A stretch of DNA of 7,008 nucleotides, from positions 1-7,008 of the forward strand of contig USAX01000100.1 in NCBI GenBank assembly GCA_900552705.1. Reading direction: 5' to 3'. Origin of the DNA: an uncultured Collinsella sp. (GTDB lineage: Bacteria > Actinomycetota > Coriobacteriia > Coriobacteriales > Coriobacteriaceae). The notes under the pieces are model-generated. The model saw nothing but the letters and a program-made list of their open reading frames with translations, was not told the origin of the DNA and ran no database searches. This document shows, in pieces, positions 1 to 6,459 of the stretch (positions are counted from its first letter, which is position 1; each line of letters begins with the position of its first letter). The translations under genes were made by a program, and so were the position numbers.

Positions 1-645
1 CTTATGCGCCTGGCCGACTACCTGGAGCAAGAGACCGACGATACCTATTTGAAGGTCTACCGTCTGGGTGATGACTTTTGGGACAACGACGCCTATTGCG
101 TGACAAGCGATCCCGAGCGTGTGCGTCGCGCCATGGAGTCAGGCGGCAACGCGTGGCTCAAGGGCGAAGAGGCTCCCTGTCGCCCTGTCGTTGACGATGC
201 CCCGGTATATAAGGCGAATATCTGGAGCGCCCGTTCGCGTGAGGAGCTCGCGGAGCTACGCGAGCGCGTTGCCGCCGAGGTGCCGGAGCTCTCGCTTGTG
301 TTTCCCAACAACCGCGTGCGCCTATTCGATATTCTCCCGGCCGGTTGGGACAAGGGCTGTGCTGCGCTGGAGCTGGCGCGCGCTTTGGGCCTGACGCCCG
401 ACGAGGTGGCCGTATTCGGCGATTCCGATAACGACCTGCCCATGATCGATGCCGTTCCCAATTCCGTTGCCGTCGCCAATGCCAACGAGGCCGTTACGGC
501 TGCCGCGCGCTGGCATATCGGAGCCGCGACAGACGATGCGGTCGCCGGGGCCCTGCACCAGATTGCCGCCTGCGCCGCGACGGGGGAGATGCCGTCGTTT
601 ATGCGTCAGATGGACACGACTTACTCGGGCACCGCGAACGCCTAA
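1..645 (+). CDS. Cof-type HAD-family phosphatase, C-terminal part (5' end outside window)
   Basis: This is the C-terminal part of a haloacid-dehalogenase-superfamily phosphatase of the Cof/IIB type, soluble enzymes that hydrolyse phosphate esters of small metabolites. The frame is open to the first base of the window. Counting from the first in-frame ATG at 4, the motif III lysine is K117 in GWDKG and motif IV is GDSDND at 139-144, followed by the typical family ending MIDAVPNSVAVANANEAV. The motif I DxD nucleophile that should open the protein is absent. The family usually has about 260-280 residues and only 214 codons are here, so roughly 50-70 residues lie upstream. The ATG at 4 is therefore probably not the true start. 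The middle portion (about 30-110) would be the variable cap domain. The substrate cannot be told from the sequence. The gene ends 10 bases before the LysR gene, so the two may be co-transcribed. Confidence 0.85.
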   Translation, partial: LMRLADYLEQETDDTYLKVYRLGDDFWDNDAYCVTSDPERVRRAMESGGNAWLKGEEAPCRPVVDDAPVYKANIWSARSREELAELRERVAAEVPELSLVFPNNRVRLFDILPAGWDKGCAALELARALGLTPDEVAVFGDSDNDLPMIDAVPNSVAVANANEAVTAAARWHIGAATDDAVAGALHQIAACAATGEMPSFMRQMDTTYSGTANA

Positions 646-650
646 GGAGG
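644..650 (+). promoter_or_regulatory. Shine-Dalgarno of the LysR gene, overlapping the upstream stop codon
   Basis: AAGGAGG begins within the TAA stop of the phosphatase gene and sits 5 bases before the ATG at 656. This fixes the regulator's start. An upstream extension of the same frame to 449 is open but overlaps the phosphatase and encodes a low-complexity Pro/Arg-rich stretch, so it is not used. The overlap of stop codon and ribosome binding site suggests translational coupling. Confidence 0.85.
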
Positions 651-655
651 GCGTT

Positions 656-1552
656 ATGAAGCTCCAACAGCTTAGATATGTCGTCAAAGTTGCCGAATGC
701 GGCAGCATCACTGAGGCCTCGCGCCGGCTCTTTGTGTCACAGCCTTCGATCACCGCGTCGATCCGCGAACTCGAAAACGAGATGGGCGTGCACATCTTTG
801 AGCGCACCAACAAGGGCGTCATTGTGTCCGAGGAGGGCGAGACCTTCTTGGGCTACGCGCGTCAGGTGCTCGACCAGGCCGACCTGCTCGAGGGCAAGTA
901 CAAGGGCGCGTCCGAGCAGGTGCCGCACTTTAGTGTGAGCTGCCAGCATTATTCCTTTGCCGTTAATGCGTTTGTCGATGTGATCCGCGAGTTCGATGCT
1001 GCGCGCTATGACTTTACCCTGCGCGAGGAGCAGACTCACGAGATTATCGAGGACGTCGCGCATATGAAAAGCGAACTGGGCATCCTGTATCTGTCGGAGC
1101 ATAACCGCGAGGTTATCGAGCGCATGCTGGCGGCCAATGAGCTCGTGTTCGAAGGGCTCTTCTGCGCCACGCCGCACGTTTTTGTGTGTGCCGACCACCC
1201 GTTGGCTGACCGCTCCAGTGTGACGCTCGAAGACCTCGAGGACTACCCATTCTTGTCCTATGAGCAGGGCAGCTATAACTCGTTTTACTATTCCGAGGAG
1301 CTGACTTCGACCTTTGAGCGCCGCAAGAATATCCGCGTGCGCGACCGTGCGACGCTGTTCAACCTGGCCATGGGACTCAACGGCTACACGGTGTGTTCGG
1401 GCGTGATCAGCCACGAACTTAACGGTCCCGGCATCATTTCGATTCCGCTCGATGTAGACGAGTACATGGAGATCGGCATCATCACGCGCAAAAATACGAC
1501 GCTCACGCGCTACGGCCAAGCCTATATCGACGCGATCCGTCAGCATATCTAG
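656..1552 (+). CDS. LysR-type transcriptional regulator, possibly of methionine/cysteine metabolism
   Basis: A 298-residue LysR-type regulator, the usual length for the family. The N-terminal winged helix-turn-helix is plain: MKLQQLRYVVKVAECGSITE, then ASRRLFVSQPSITASIRELE with the recognition helix around residues 28-40, and a linker helix to about residue 85. The C-terminal part (about 90-298) is a periplasmic-binding-protein-like effector domain, which in this family binds a small metabolite; the stretch FVCADHPLAD at 176-185 is typical. It acts in the cytoplasm as a DNA-binding dimer or tetramer. The next gene is a core methionine synthase and the gap between them carries a T-N11-A inverted repeat, so control of that gene in response to a sulfur-metabolism signal is the likeliest role. 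This is inference from context. The general look resembles the MtaR/CmbR-type regulators of Gram-positive bacteria more than enteric MetR. The effector is unknown. Confidence 0.9.
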   Translation: MKLQQLRYVVKVAECGSITEASRRLFVSQPSITASIRELENEMGVHIFERTNKGVIVSEEGETFLGYARQVLDQADLLEGKYKGASEQVPHFSVSCQHYSFAVNAFVDVIREFDAARYDFTLREEQTHEIIEDVAHMKSELGILYLSEHNREVIERMLAANELVFEGLFCATPHVFVCADHPLADRSSVTLEDLEDYPFLSYEQGSYNSFYYSEELTSTFERRKNIRVRDRATLFNLAMGLNGYTVCSGVISHELNGPGIISIPLDVDEYMEIGIITRKNTTLTRYGQAYIDAIRQHI

Positions 1553-1598
1553 ACTGCTGCGTTCTGCACGGGTCAAATCTCTTTATGGCAGTCCCAAC

Positions 1599-1621
1599 TG
1601 ATATAGGAAGCATCTATATCA
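1599..1621. promoter_or_regulatory. Probable LysR-type operator (perfect 8-7-8 inverted repeat)
   Basis: TGATATAG, a 7-base spacer (GAAGCAT), then CTATATCA form a perfect inverted repeat. T1604 and A1616 give the T-N11-A core that defines LysR-family boxes. The TATAG-N7-CTATA pattern matches the outer part of the streptococcal MetR/MtaR box as I remember it (TATAGTTT-N-AAACTATA); this is from memory and needs checking. It lies just upstream of the putative -10 of the methionine synthase gene and 47 bases after the LysR stop codon. Confidence 0.65.
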
Positions 1622-1624
1622 AAC

Positions 1625-1633
1625 TGTTATAAA
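1625..1633 (+). promoter_or_regulatory. Putative extended -10 promoter of the methionine synthase gene
   Basis: TG-T-TATAAA has the form of an extended -10 element. No good -35 is present at the matching distance, where the operator inverted repeat lies instead. That fits a promoter whose activity depends on a bound LysR activator or is blocked by it. The region is clearly more AT-rich than the coding DNA around it. The call rests on sequence appearance only. Confidence 0.4.
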
Positions 1634-1653
1634 CGTATATTTTACGATGGCCA

Positions 1654-1667
1654 TATGAGCGCTCATA
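1654..1667. repeat. 14-bp perfect palindrome in the methionine synthase leader
   Basis: TATGAGCGCTCATA is a perfect palindrome with no spacer, about 40 bases ahead of the ATG at 1708 and downstream of the putative -10. It could be an operator for a second regulator. It is a poor hairpin because there is no loop, and no T-run follows, so it is not a terminator. Confidence 0.5.
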
Positions 1668-1695
1668 CTCTGTTCCAGTGAAGCAACCAATGCAA

Positions 1696-1701
1696 AGGGA
1701 G
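1696..1701 (+). promoter_or_regulatory. Ribosome binding site deciding the methionine synthase start
   Basis: AGGGAG lies 6 bases before the ATG at 1708. The in-frame alternatives, GTG at 1678 and ATG at 1690, have no comparable site, and the residues they would add look non-conserved. Confidence 0.75.
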
Positions 1702-1707
1702 ATATCT

Positions 1708-2847
1708 ATGAGTGCTTTAACCACGCTGAATGCGCCGTTTCGCGCCGATATCGTCGGCAGCTTTCTTCGTCCACAGGCCGTAAAGGACGCCCGTGCCGCC
1801 TATGCTGCGGGCACACTCGACACCGCCGGCCTTAAGGCCGTCGAGGATGAGGCCATTCGCGACCTGGTGGACAAGCAAAAGTCCGCTGGCCTGCAGGTGA
1901 TTACCGATGGCGAGTTTCGCCGCAGCTACTGGCACCTCGATTTTATGTGGGGGCTGAACGGCGTCGAGCGTCGCACCTCGCGTACGGGCTATATGTTCCA
2001 CGATGAGGAGACCACCGCCGACACCGCCGTGGTGACTGGCCCCATTAGCGGCGAGAGTCATCCGTTCGTCGAGCACTTCAAATTTGTCAAGGCGCTCGAG
2101 GGGGAGGGCCAGGTCACGCGGCAAACCATTCCGGCGCCGATCCAGACGTTCTCCGAAGTCACGCTCGACCGCTGCGATGGCCAGCAGGAGAGCCTGCGCG
2201 CTGTCTATAAGACCGACGAAGAGCTCGCCGACGCCATCGCGGCGGCATACCGCACCGTGATTGCCGACCTGTATGCCGCAGGCTGCCGCAACATTCAATT
2301 TGATGACTGCACCTGGGGCATCTATTGCGATACCGACTTTGTGGCAAAGACTGGTATGAGCCCGGTCGACCTGCAAAAGGTGTCCGAGCTGGGCGTGGCG
2401 CTCAACAACGCCGCCATCGAGGGCAAGCCCGACGACCTGGTCATCAACACGCATGTGTGCCGTGGTAATTACCACTCCACCTATGCCTTCGAGGGCGGCT
2501 ACGACCCCATCGCGCCGTATCTGTTCGCACACGAGAACGTCGATGCGTTCTACCTTGAGTTCGATACACCGCGCGCCGGTGGCTTTGAGCCGCTGAAGTA
2601 TGTTGCCCCCGGCAAGAAGGTCGTGTTGGGCCTAGTGACCACCAAGGCCGCTGAGCTTGAGGATGAGGATGCCATCGTTGAGCGTATTCACGAGGCTGCA
2701 AAGTATGTTCCGCTCGAGAACCTGTATCTGTCTCCGCAGTGTGGCTTTGCCAGCTGCGAGATTGGCAACAAGCTGACCGAGGACGAGCAGTGGGCGAAGA
2801 TCGCGCTGGTCAGGCGCATCGCCGAACGCGTTTGGAAATGGCGCTAG
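1708..2847 (+). CDS. Core methionine synthase, MetE C-terminal-domain protein (YxjG/YxjH type)
   Basis: A 379-residue cytoplasmic protein made only of the catalytic barrel of cobalamin-independent methionine synthase (MetE), which transfers a methyl group to homocysteine to make methionine. It is half the length of full MetE, about 750 residues, and lacks the N-terminal domain. It agrees in length with Bacillus subtilis YxjG/YxjH. The opening FRADIVGSFLRP is typical of the group. The zinc and homocysteine site is intact: H249 and C251 in NTHVCRGN, E284 in YLEFDT and C345 in SPQCGFAS. D199/D200 in NIQFDD correspond to the homocysteine-binding acidic motif. Automatic annotation would call it 5-methyltetrahydropteroyltriglutamate-homocysteine methyltransferase, but the methyl donor of the short forms is not settled. 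The LysR gene and operator just upstream suggest sulfur-amino-acid control. No S-box riboswitch fits in the 155-base leader region. Confidence 0.88.
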   Translation: MSALTTLNAPFRADIVGSFLRPQAVKDARAAYAAGTLDTAGLKAVEDEAIRDLVDKQKSAGLQVITDGEFRRSYWHLDFMWGLNGVERRTSRTGYMFHDEETTADTAVVTGPISGESHPFVEHFKFVKALEGEGQVTRQTIPAPIQTFSEVTLDRCDGQQESLRAVYKTDEELADAIAAAYRTVIADLYAAGCRNIQFDDCTWGIYCDTDFVAKTGMSPVDLQKVSELGVALNNAAIEGKPDDLVINTHVCRGNYHSTYAFEGGYDPIAPYLFAHENVDAFYLEFDTPRAGGFEPLKYVAPGKKVVLGLVTTKAAELEDEDAIVERIHEAAKYVPLENLYLSPQCGFASCEIGNKLTEDEQWAKIALVRRIAERVWKWR

Positions 2848-2888
2848 CGTTTGCAGGTGGCGGCGCGTGCGAGGCACTGCGTATCGCG

Positions 2889-2894
2889 TACAAT
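2889..2894 (+). promoter_or_regulatory. Possible -10 element upstream of the uracil permease gene
   Basis: TACAAT matches the -10 consensus at five of six positions. It stands in the 116-base gap between the methionine synthase and permease genes and would start a leader of about 60 bases. No recognisable -35 lies 15-19 bases before it, so support is weak. The permease might instead be read through from upstream, since no terminator is seen in this gap. Confidence 0.3.
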
Positions 2895-2911
2895 GGTTCG
2901 GATCGTATCGT

Positions 2912-2937
2912 TCGGGCAGGTTATCCAATATGCCCGA
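2912..2937 (+). promoter_or_regulatory. Hairpin in the uracil permease leader
   Basis: TCGGGCA (2912-2918) and TGCCCGA (2931-2937) form a perfect 7-bp stem with a 12-base loop, 26 bases before the permease ATG. No T-run follows, so it is not an intrinsic terminator. It does not match the PyrR-binding loop or a purine riboswitch core that I could recognise. It may be an operator or an RNA leader element of unknown role. Confidence 0.4.
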
Positions 2938-2952
2938 TCGCCCTTCCATTCG

Positions 2953-2958
2953 AAAGGA
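2953..2958 (+). promoter_or_regulatory. Ribosome binding site deciding the permease start
   Basis: AAAGGA lies 5 bases before the ATG at 2964. The same frame is open back to 2739, but that extension runs through the end of the methionine synthase gene and is not membrane-like. The ATG at 2964 places the first membrane segment about 25 residues in, as expected for the family. Confidence 0.8.
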
Positions 2959-2963
2959 CATCC

Positions 2964-4298
2964 ATGTCCCAGTCTTCGACGCCCGCCGTCGCCGATGCCA
3001 TCTACGATGCGTCATCGCTCGGCCGCCCGCGCATGTTCCTACTCGGTCTGCAGCATCTATTCGCGATGTTTGGCGCCACGGTGTTGGTGCCCGTGCTCAC
3101 CGGTCTCTCGGTGTCGGCAACGCTTTTGTTTGCCGGCTTGGGCACGCTGCTGTTCCACTTCCTGTCGCGCGGCAAGGTACCGGCCTTCTTGGGCTCGTCG
3201 TTTGCCTTTATTGCTGGTTATGCCGCAATCGCGCCCAACGGCGAGGCCGAGCTTTTGCCCTACGCCTGCCTGGGTGTAGCCTGCGCCGGCCTGCTCTATC
3301 CGGTGCTGGCGGCCCTGTTCCGCGCGTTTGGCGCCAAGCGCGTCATGCGCTTCTTTCCGCCGGTGGTGACCGGCCCCATCGTCATTTCGATCGGCCTAAT
3401 CTTGGCAAGCTCTGCCATCGCTAACTGCCAGACCAATTGGCTTGTTGCCGTTGTCGCTGTGGCTGTGATCGTCATCTGCAACATCTGGGGCCGCGGCATG
3501 GTCAAGATCGTGCCGATTCTGCTGGGCGTTGTGGTGAGCTATGCCGTTGCGGCTGCGCTGGGCGAGGTCGACTTCTCTGGCGTCGCAGCCGCTCCCTGGG
3601 TTGGCTTGCCCATCGTGTGGGACAACACCGTGTTTGCGCTCTTTGGGCCTCAGTTCGATAGCGGCCTTGCCACGACTGCCATCATCACCATCATGCCGCT
3701 GGCCTTTGCGACTATGATCGAGCATATTGGTGATATCTCCGCCATTGGCTCGACTTGCGAGCGCAACTACATTGCCGATCCCGGCCTGCATCGCACCCTG
3801 CTTGGCGATGGCCTGGCGACCATTCTCGCATCGCTCTTTGGCGCTCCGGCTAACACCACCTATGGCGAGAACACCGGTGTGCTTGCCCTGACGCGTGTGT
3901 TTGACCCGCGCGTGATTCGCATTGCCGCGTGTTGCGCCATTGTGCTCTCGTTCTGCCCCAAGTTCGCGGCTGTCATTGCGGCCATGCCGGCGTGTGTGAT
4001 CGGCGGCGTGTCACTCGTGCTCTATGGCATGATCAGTGCGGTAGGTGTGCGTAACCTCATCGAGAACCAGGTCGATTTCCAGAACAACCGCAACGTGCTG
4101 GTGGCCGCTCTGGTGCTGGTGCTTTCACTCGGCATTGCTTACAGCACTGCCGGTGCTATCGTGTTGGAGCTGGGCGGCGTGACCATTTCGCTTTCGGGTC
4201 TTGCCGTGGGTTCGCTGGTGGGCATTGTGCTCAATGCCATCCTACCGGGTAACGACTTTGAGTTTGATGTCTCCGAGCTTGAGGAGGCTGCTGAGTAA
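2964..4298 (+). CDS. uraA: Uracil permease, NCS2 (UraA/PyrP) family
   Basis: A 444-residue inner-membrane transporter of the nucleobase-cation symporter 2 family, which brings uracil into the cell with protons for pyrimidine salvage. UraA is about 430 residues, so the length fits. Many Ala/Val/Ile/Leu-rich segments cover residues 25-425, consistent with the family's 14 membrane segments. The family signature is seen as ENTGVLALTR at 302-311 within PANTTYGEN; E302 and E253 (in MIEHIGD) correspond to the two glutamates that hold uracil in E. coli UraA. H31 in LQHLFAMFGATVLVP is also the expected conserved histidine. The DPGLHRTLLGDGLAT stretch (272-286) is typical of uracil rather than xanthine or urate permeases. 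The position after EHIG is Asp257, where E. coli UraA has His. The C-terminus is acidic (EFDVSELEEAAE). No pyrimidine gene is adjacent. Confidence 0.9.
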   Translation: MSQSSTPAVADAIYDASSLGRPRMFLLGLQHLFAMFGATVLVPVLTGLSVSATLLFAGLGTLLFHFLSRGKVPAFLGSSFAFIAGYAAIAPNGEAELLPYACLGVACAGLLYPVLAALFRAFGAKRVMRFFPPVVTGPIVISIGLILASSAIANCQTNWLVAVVAVAVIVICNIWGRGMVKIVPILLGVVVSYAVAAALGEVDFSGVAAAPWVGLPIVWDNTVFALFGPQFDSGLATTAIITIMPLAFATMIEHIGDISAIGSTCERNYIADPGLHRTLLGDGLATILASLFGAPANTTYGENTGVLALTRVFDPRVIRIAACCAIVLSFCPKFAAVIAAMPACVIGGVSLVLYGMISAVGVRNLIENQVDFQNNRNVLVAALVLVLSLGIAYSTAGAIVLELGGVTISLSGLAVGSLVGIVLNAILPGNDFEFDVSELEEAAE

Positions 4299-4318
4299 CA
4301 ACTGCGTCCAGCTGAATC

Positions 4319-4357
4319 AAAAAATGGCGCCCATGCGTACGCGCGGGCGTCATTTTT
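4319..4357. terminator. Bidirectional intrinsic terminator between permease and esterase genes
   Basis: An A-run followed by TGGCGCCC (4325-4332), a 12-base loop and GGGCGTCA (4345-4352) then TTTTT. With the flanking A and T runs the stem is 13 pairs, including one G-T. The T-run ends transcripts of the permease 20 bases after its stop. On the other strand the A-run becomes a T-run that can end the convergent esterase transcript, whose stop codon at 4356-4358 overlaps the stem. Confidence 0.85.
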
Positions 4358-5021
4358 AATGCGTCAATATCCAGTGGATGCCACGTGCCATGCGCAGATC
4401 GGTTTGGGCAAAGTGATTGCCGGGGTTGAGCTCCAGCGTTGTTGGAATGCCGCGCGCGACGAGCAACGCTTCCATCGCGCGTGTGTCGTCGAGTACATGC
4501 CGCATCATGCGGTTGGGTGTCTTGGTCTCCTTTTTGCCGAGTGACAGATAGACGGCCTGCGGGTTGCCGGCAAAAGGGGCCGTGCTGGCGCGATCGACAA
4601 AGTCGGGAAACCACAACGACCCCGATGCGCTTGCGGCGCGGCTAAAGGCGTCGGTTTGCCAGAGGGACCAGAGCGCGAAGAGGCCCGCGAGCGAGTAGCC
4701 GGCAATGCCGCGCCAGGTGGGCGGCTGAGGAAGCGACGACTCGGCCTCTGGGATTATCCAGTTCAACAGCTCATCGAGAAATCCGGAAGCCTGACCGCCA
4801 AAGGGCTCGGCATCGCGCACGGTTCCGTCGCATCCCCAGGGGCTCAGCTCGCGATTCCAGTTGAGGCTGCCAATGCCGACAAGCGTGAAGGGCGGGCAGT
4901 TGAGCTCTCGGCAGCGTTCATAAACCTCCGCGCCGTCGCCCATGACCACGGGAAGATAGATGACTGGTGCGCTTTCGGCATGCTGTGCATGAACGGTTAT
5001 CTGCTTTTGATGCGCTTCCAT
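4356..5021 (-). CDS. Alpha/beta-hydrolase, putative esterase (IroE/BesA-like)
   Basis: A 221-residue alpha/beta-hydrolase of the putative esterase group that includes the siderophore esterases IroE and BesA. The nucleophile elbow is GYSLAG at 108-113 with Ser110, followed by LFALWSL. ASGSLWFPDF (132-141) matches the family's S-x-SLWW-like strand, E165 in SLGKKE is the candidate acid, and H203 in PGNHF the catalytic histidine. So a full triad can be proposed. No signal peptide is visible, so it should be cytoplasmic. The start at 5021 is chosen because GAGAGAAG lies 6 bases before the ATG. The frame extends to a GTG at 5069, adding 16 residues (MRQWGPSISQ...) without a good ribosome site. It is a single gene between two terminators. 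No siderophore synthesis or iron uptake gene is near, so the natural substrate is unknown. Confidence 0.8.
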   Translation of the reverse strand: MEAHQKQITVHAQHAESAPVIYLPVVMGDGAEVYERCRELNCPPFTLVGIGSLNWNRELSPWGCDGTVRDAEPFGGQASGFLDELLNWIIPEAESSLPQPPTWRGIAGYSLAGLFALWSLWQTDAFSRAASASGSLWFPDFVDRASTAPFAGNPQAVYLSLGKKETKTPNRMMRHVLDDTRAMEALLVARGIPTTLELNPGNHFAQTDLRMARGIHWILTH

Positions 5022-5133
5022 GACGGGCTTCTCTCGGCGTTGTGATATCGACGGCCCCCATTGTCGCACGCCGGCTCATGCAGGTTGGGCTAGACAAAAG
5101 ACAATCTCGTGCATACCCTGCGGACGCATATGG

Positions 5134-5171
5134 AAAACGCCACCGCCGGAGGGGAGCTTGGCGGTGGCGTT
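5134..5171 (-). terminator. Intrinsic terminator of the surface-protein gene
   Basis: AACGCCACCGCC (5136-5147) and GGCGGTGGCGTT (5160-5171) are perfect 12-bp arms with a 12-base loop. Read on the minus strand the stem ends in a short T-run (complement of AAAA at 5134-5137). It lies 58 bases after the stop of the surface-protein gene. This separates that gene from the esterase gene, which therefore needs its own promoter in about 5022-5130; I see no convincing one there. Confidence 0.8.
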
Positions 5172-5228
5172 GTTAAACGGTGCTGGGACTCGGGGCCTTC
5201 GCGGGAGCTGCCATGTGCGCAGAGGCGT

Positions 5229-6459
5229 CTATGAGCGTTTGCGGCTCGCCATGGTGCCTGCGGCGATAGCGGCTGTTCCCGCAAGGACGGTTGCCACGAT
5301 GGCCGCACCCGAGGTGTCGCCGGTTGCCGCGAGCACGCCGGTGGCCTTGGCCTTCGTGGTTGCAACCGCAACGGTCTTGGTCGTCTTTGCGCCCTCGGGC
5401 TTGGGGTTCTGCTTGGACTCCGCGGGCTTGCTTTCTGCGGGCTTGGTCTCGTCGGGCTTGGGGTCTTCCGGCTTGGCTACCTCGGGAGGTGCGATGGTCG
5501 TACTTTTGGCGACTGCTTTGATATAGAGGGAGTCGACCGTGGCGTCGCCCGTGCCGATGGCTTGGCCTGCCTCGTAGATGCCGTCACGGAGCTTGCGATA
5601 GTCAATGACCTTGCCGCCTTCGGGCGTCTGGATGGCGGCGTTCTCAATCTTGATGGTGCCGACTGTCTTGCCGTCAGCGCTCATGGCACGGGCAAAGATT
5701 GCCGCTGTATTTCCTTCGGCCGTTACCTTGCTGCGGATGATCGAGATGACTGCGGGTGTGACGCCCTCGCTGGTCTGGGCGATGATGCCGATGTTCTCGC
5801 CTTGGGGTTCGCGCCTCGTCTCGCCATCTTGGTTTTCGCTGTAGGGGATGGGGCCGTCGCCGTTCTCGACATAGCGGGCTATGGCCTTGACAACGGAGTC
5901 GCTGATGTAGATGTGGCCGCCCTTCTCGTTGGGTCGATCGTTTCTGGTGGAGAATGCAGCCGAAACCTCGCCTTCCGCAAACGCGTCCACGGTGGAGCCG
6001 TTCTTGATGTCGATGTCGCCCCCGTCAGTGATGAGGGCGATGGCCCGCCCGCCGTTCGCGCTGGTACGGACCGTCACGGTCGCGTGATCGAGCGTAACGC
6101 CCTTGTGGGCATAGACGCCATATTCAACACCGCTTGCGTCAAGGGAGGCGTTCGTGACCGCGAGACTGCCCTCAGTGTCGACGGCAAGATATCCCTCGGC
6201 GTTTGCCTTGACCTGGCTGCCGTCCGAGATGTTGATATTGCCGCCGCTCCAAAGGGCCTCACCATCGGCTGAGCTTGCCTCGACCGTCCCGCCACCCTTG
6301 ATGGTGAGGTTCTTGCCGGTCCCAATACCCTTGTCCTCGGTAGCCCTGGCGGTGACGACTCCGCTGTCGTCAATCGTGATATTGCCGTTTGCCCTGATGC
6401 CATCCGATGCACCCGTGGCGTTGACGTTGCCCGAACCTTTGATAGCGAGATCACCCCCC
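5229..6459 (-). CDS. C-terminal fragment of the LAXTG surface protein
   Basis: The frame continues the protein as GGDLAIKGSGNVNA... to the TAG at 5229, about 407 residues. It has no start of its own: the first possible initiation codon is a TTG at 6476 without a ribosome binding site, and the residues before GGDL do not fit the repeat. Alone it would lack a signal peptide and could not be exported. It holds most of the repeats, the linker, the Pro/Lys spacer and the wall-sorting signal. Confidence 0.7.
5232..5333 (-). other. LAATGD cell-wall sorting signal with membrane segment and basic tail
   Basis: The last 34 residues are LAATGD (5333-5316), a hydrophobic run (AAIVATVLAGTAAIAAGTMA) and SRKRS. 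This is the three-part layout of a sortase substrate, with Ala in place of the usual Pro. LAXTG is the motif of class E sortases, which are common in GC-rich actinobacteria. Confidence 0.8.
5334..5489 (-). repeat. Pro/Lys/Glu-rich wall-spanning spacer
   Basis: Residues 330-381 of the C-terminal frame: PPEVAKPEDPKPDETKPAES, then a tandem KPAESK unit and an Ala/Thr/Lys stretch. The DNA shows a loose 15-base periodicity around the GGGCTTG motif on the plus strand (about 5395-5480). Such spacers carry surface proteins through the peptidoglycan. Confidence 0.7.

Noticed and set aside
449..655. Upstream extension of the LysR frame
   Set aside because: It overlaps the phosphatase gene, encodes Pro/Arg-rich low-complexity sequence, and a strong AAGGAGG sits before the ATG at 656.
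737..1576. 279-codon minus-strand frame across the LysR gene
   Set aside because: Antisense shadow caused by GC-rich codon bias; the plus strand encodes an unmistakable LysR protein.
1553..1707. S-box (SAM) riboswitch before the methionine synthase, as in Bacillus yxjG/yxjH
   Set aside because: The gap is only 155 bases, lacks the conserved S-box segments and has no terminator hairpin; it holds LysR-type operator elements instead.
1717..2532. 271-codon minus-strand frame across the methionine synthase gene
   Set aside because: Antisense shadow; the plus strand has the complete zinc-site motifs of the MetE family.
2912..2937. Terminator of the methionine synthase gene
   Set aside because: The stem is only 7 bp and is not followed by a T-run.
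5395..5480. Tandem repeat or CRISPR-like array
   Set aside because: The 15-base periodicity is explained by the repeated Pro/Lys/Glu codons of the wall spacer; there are no unique spacers between conserved repeats.
5562..6272. 236-codon plus-strand open frame opposite the surface-protein gene
   Set aside because: It mirrors the repeats of the minus-strand gene, has no ribosome binding site and its product (Asp/Ala/Val-rich) resembles no family. The minus strand carries signal peptide, repeats and sorting signal.
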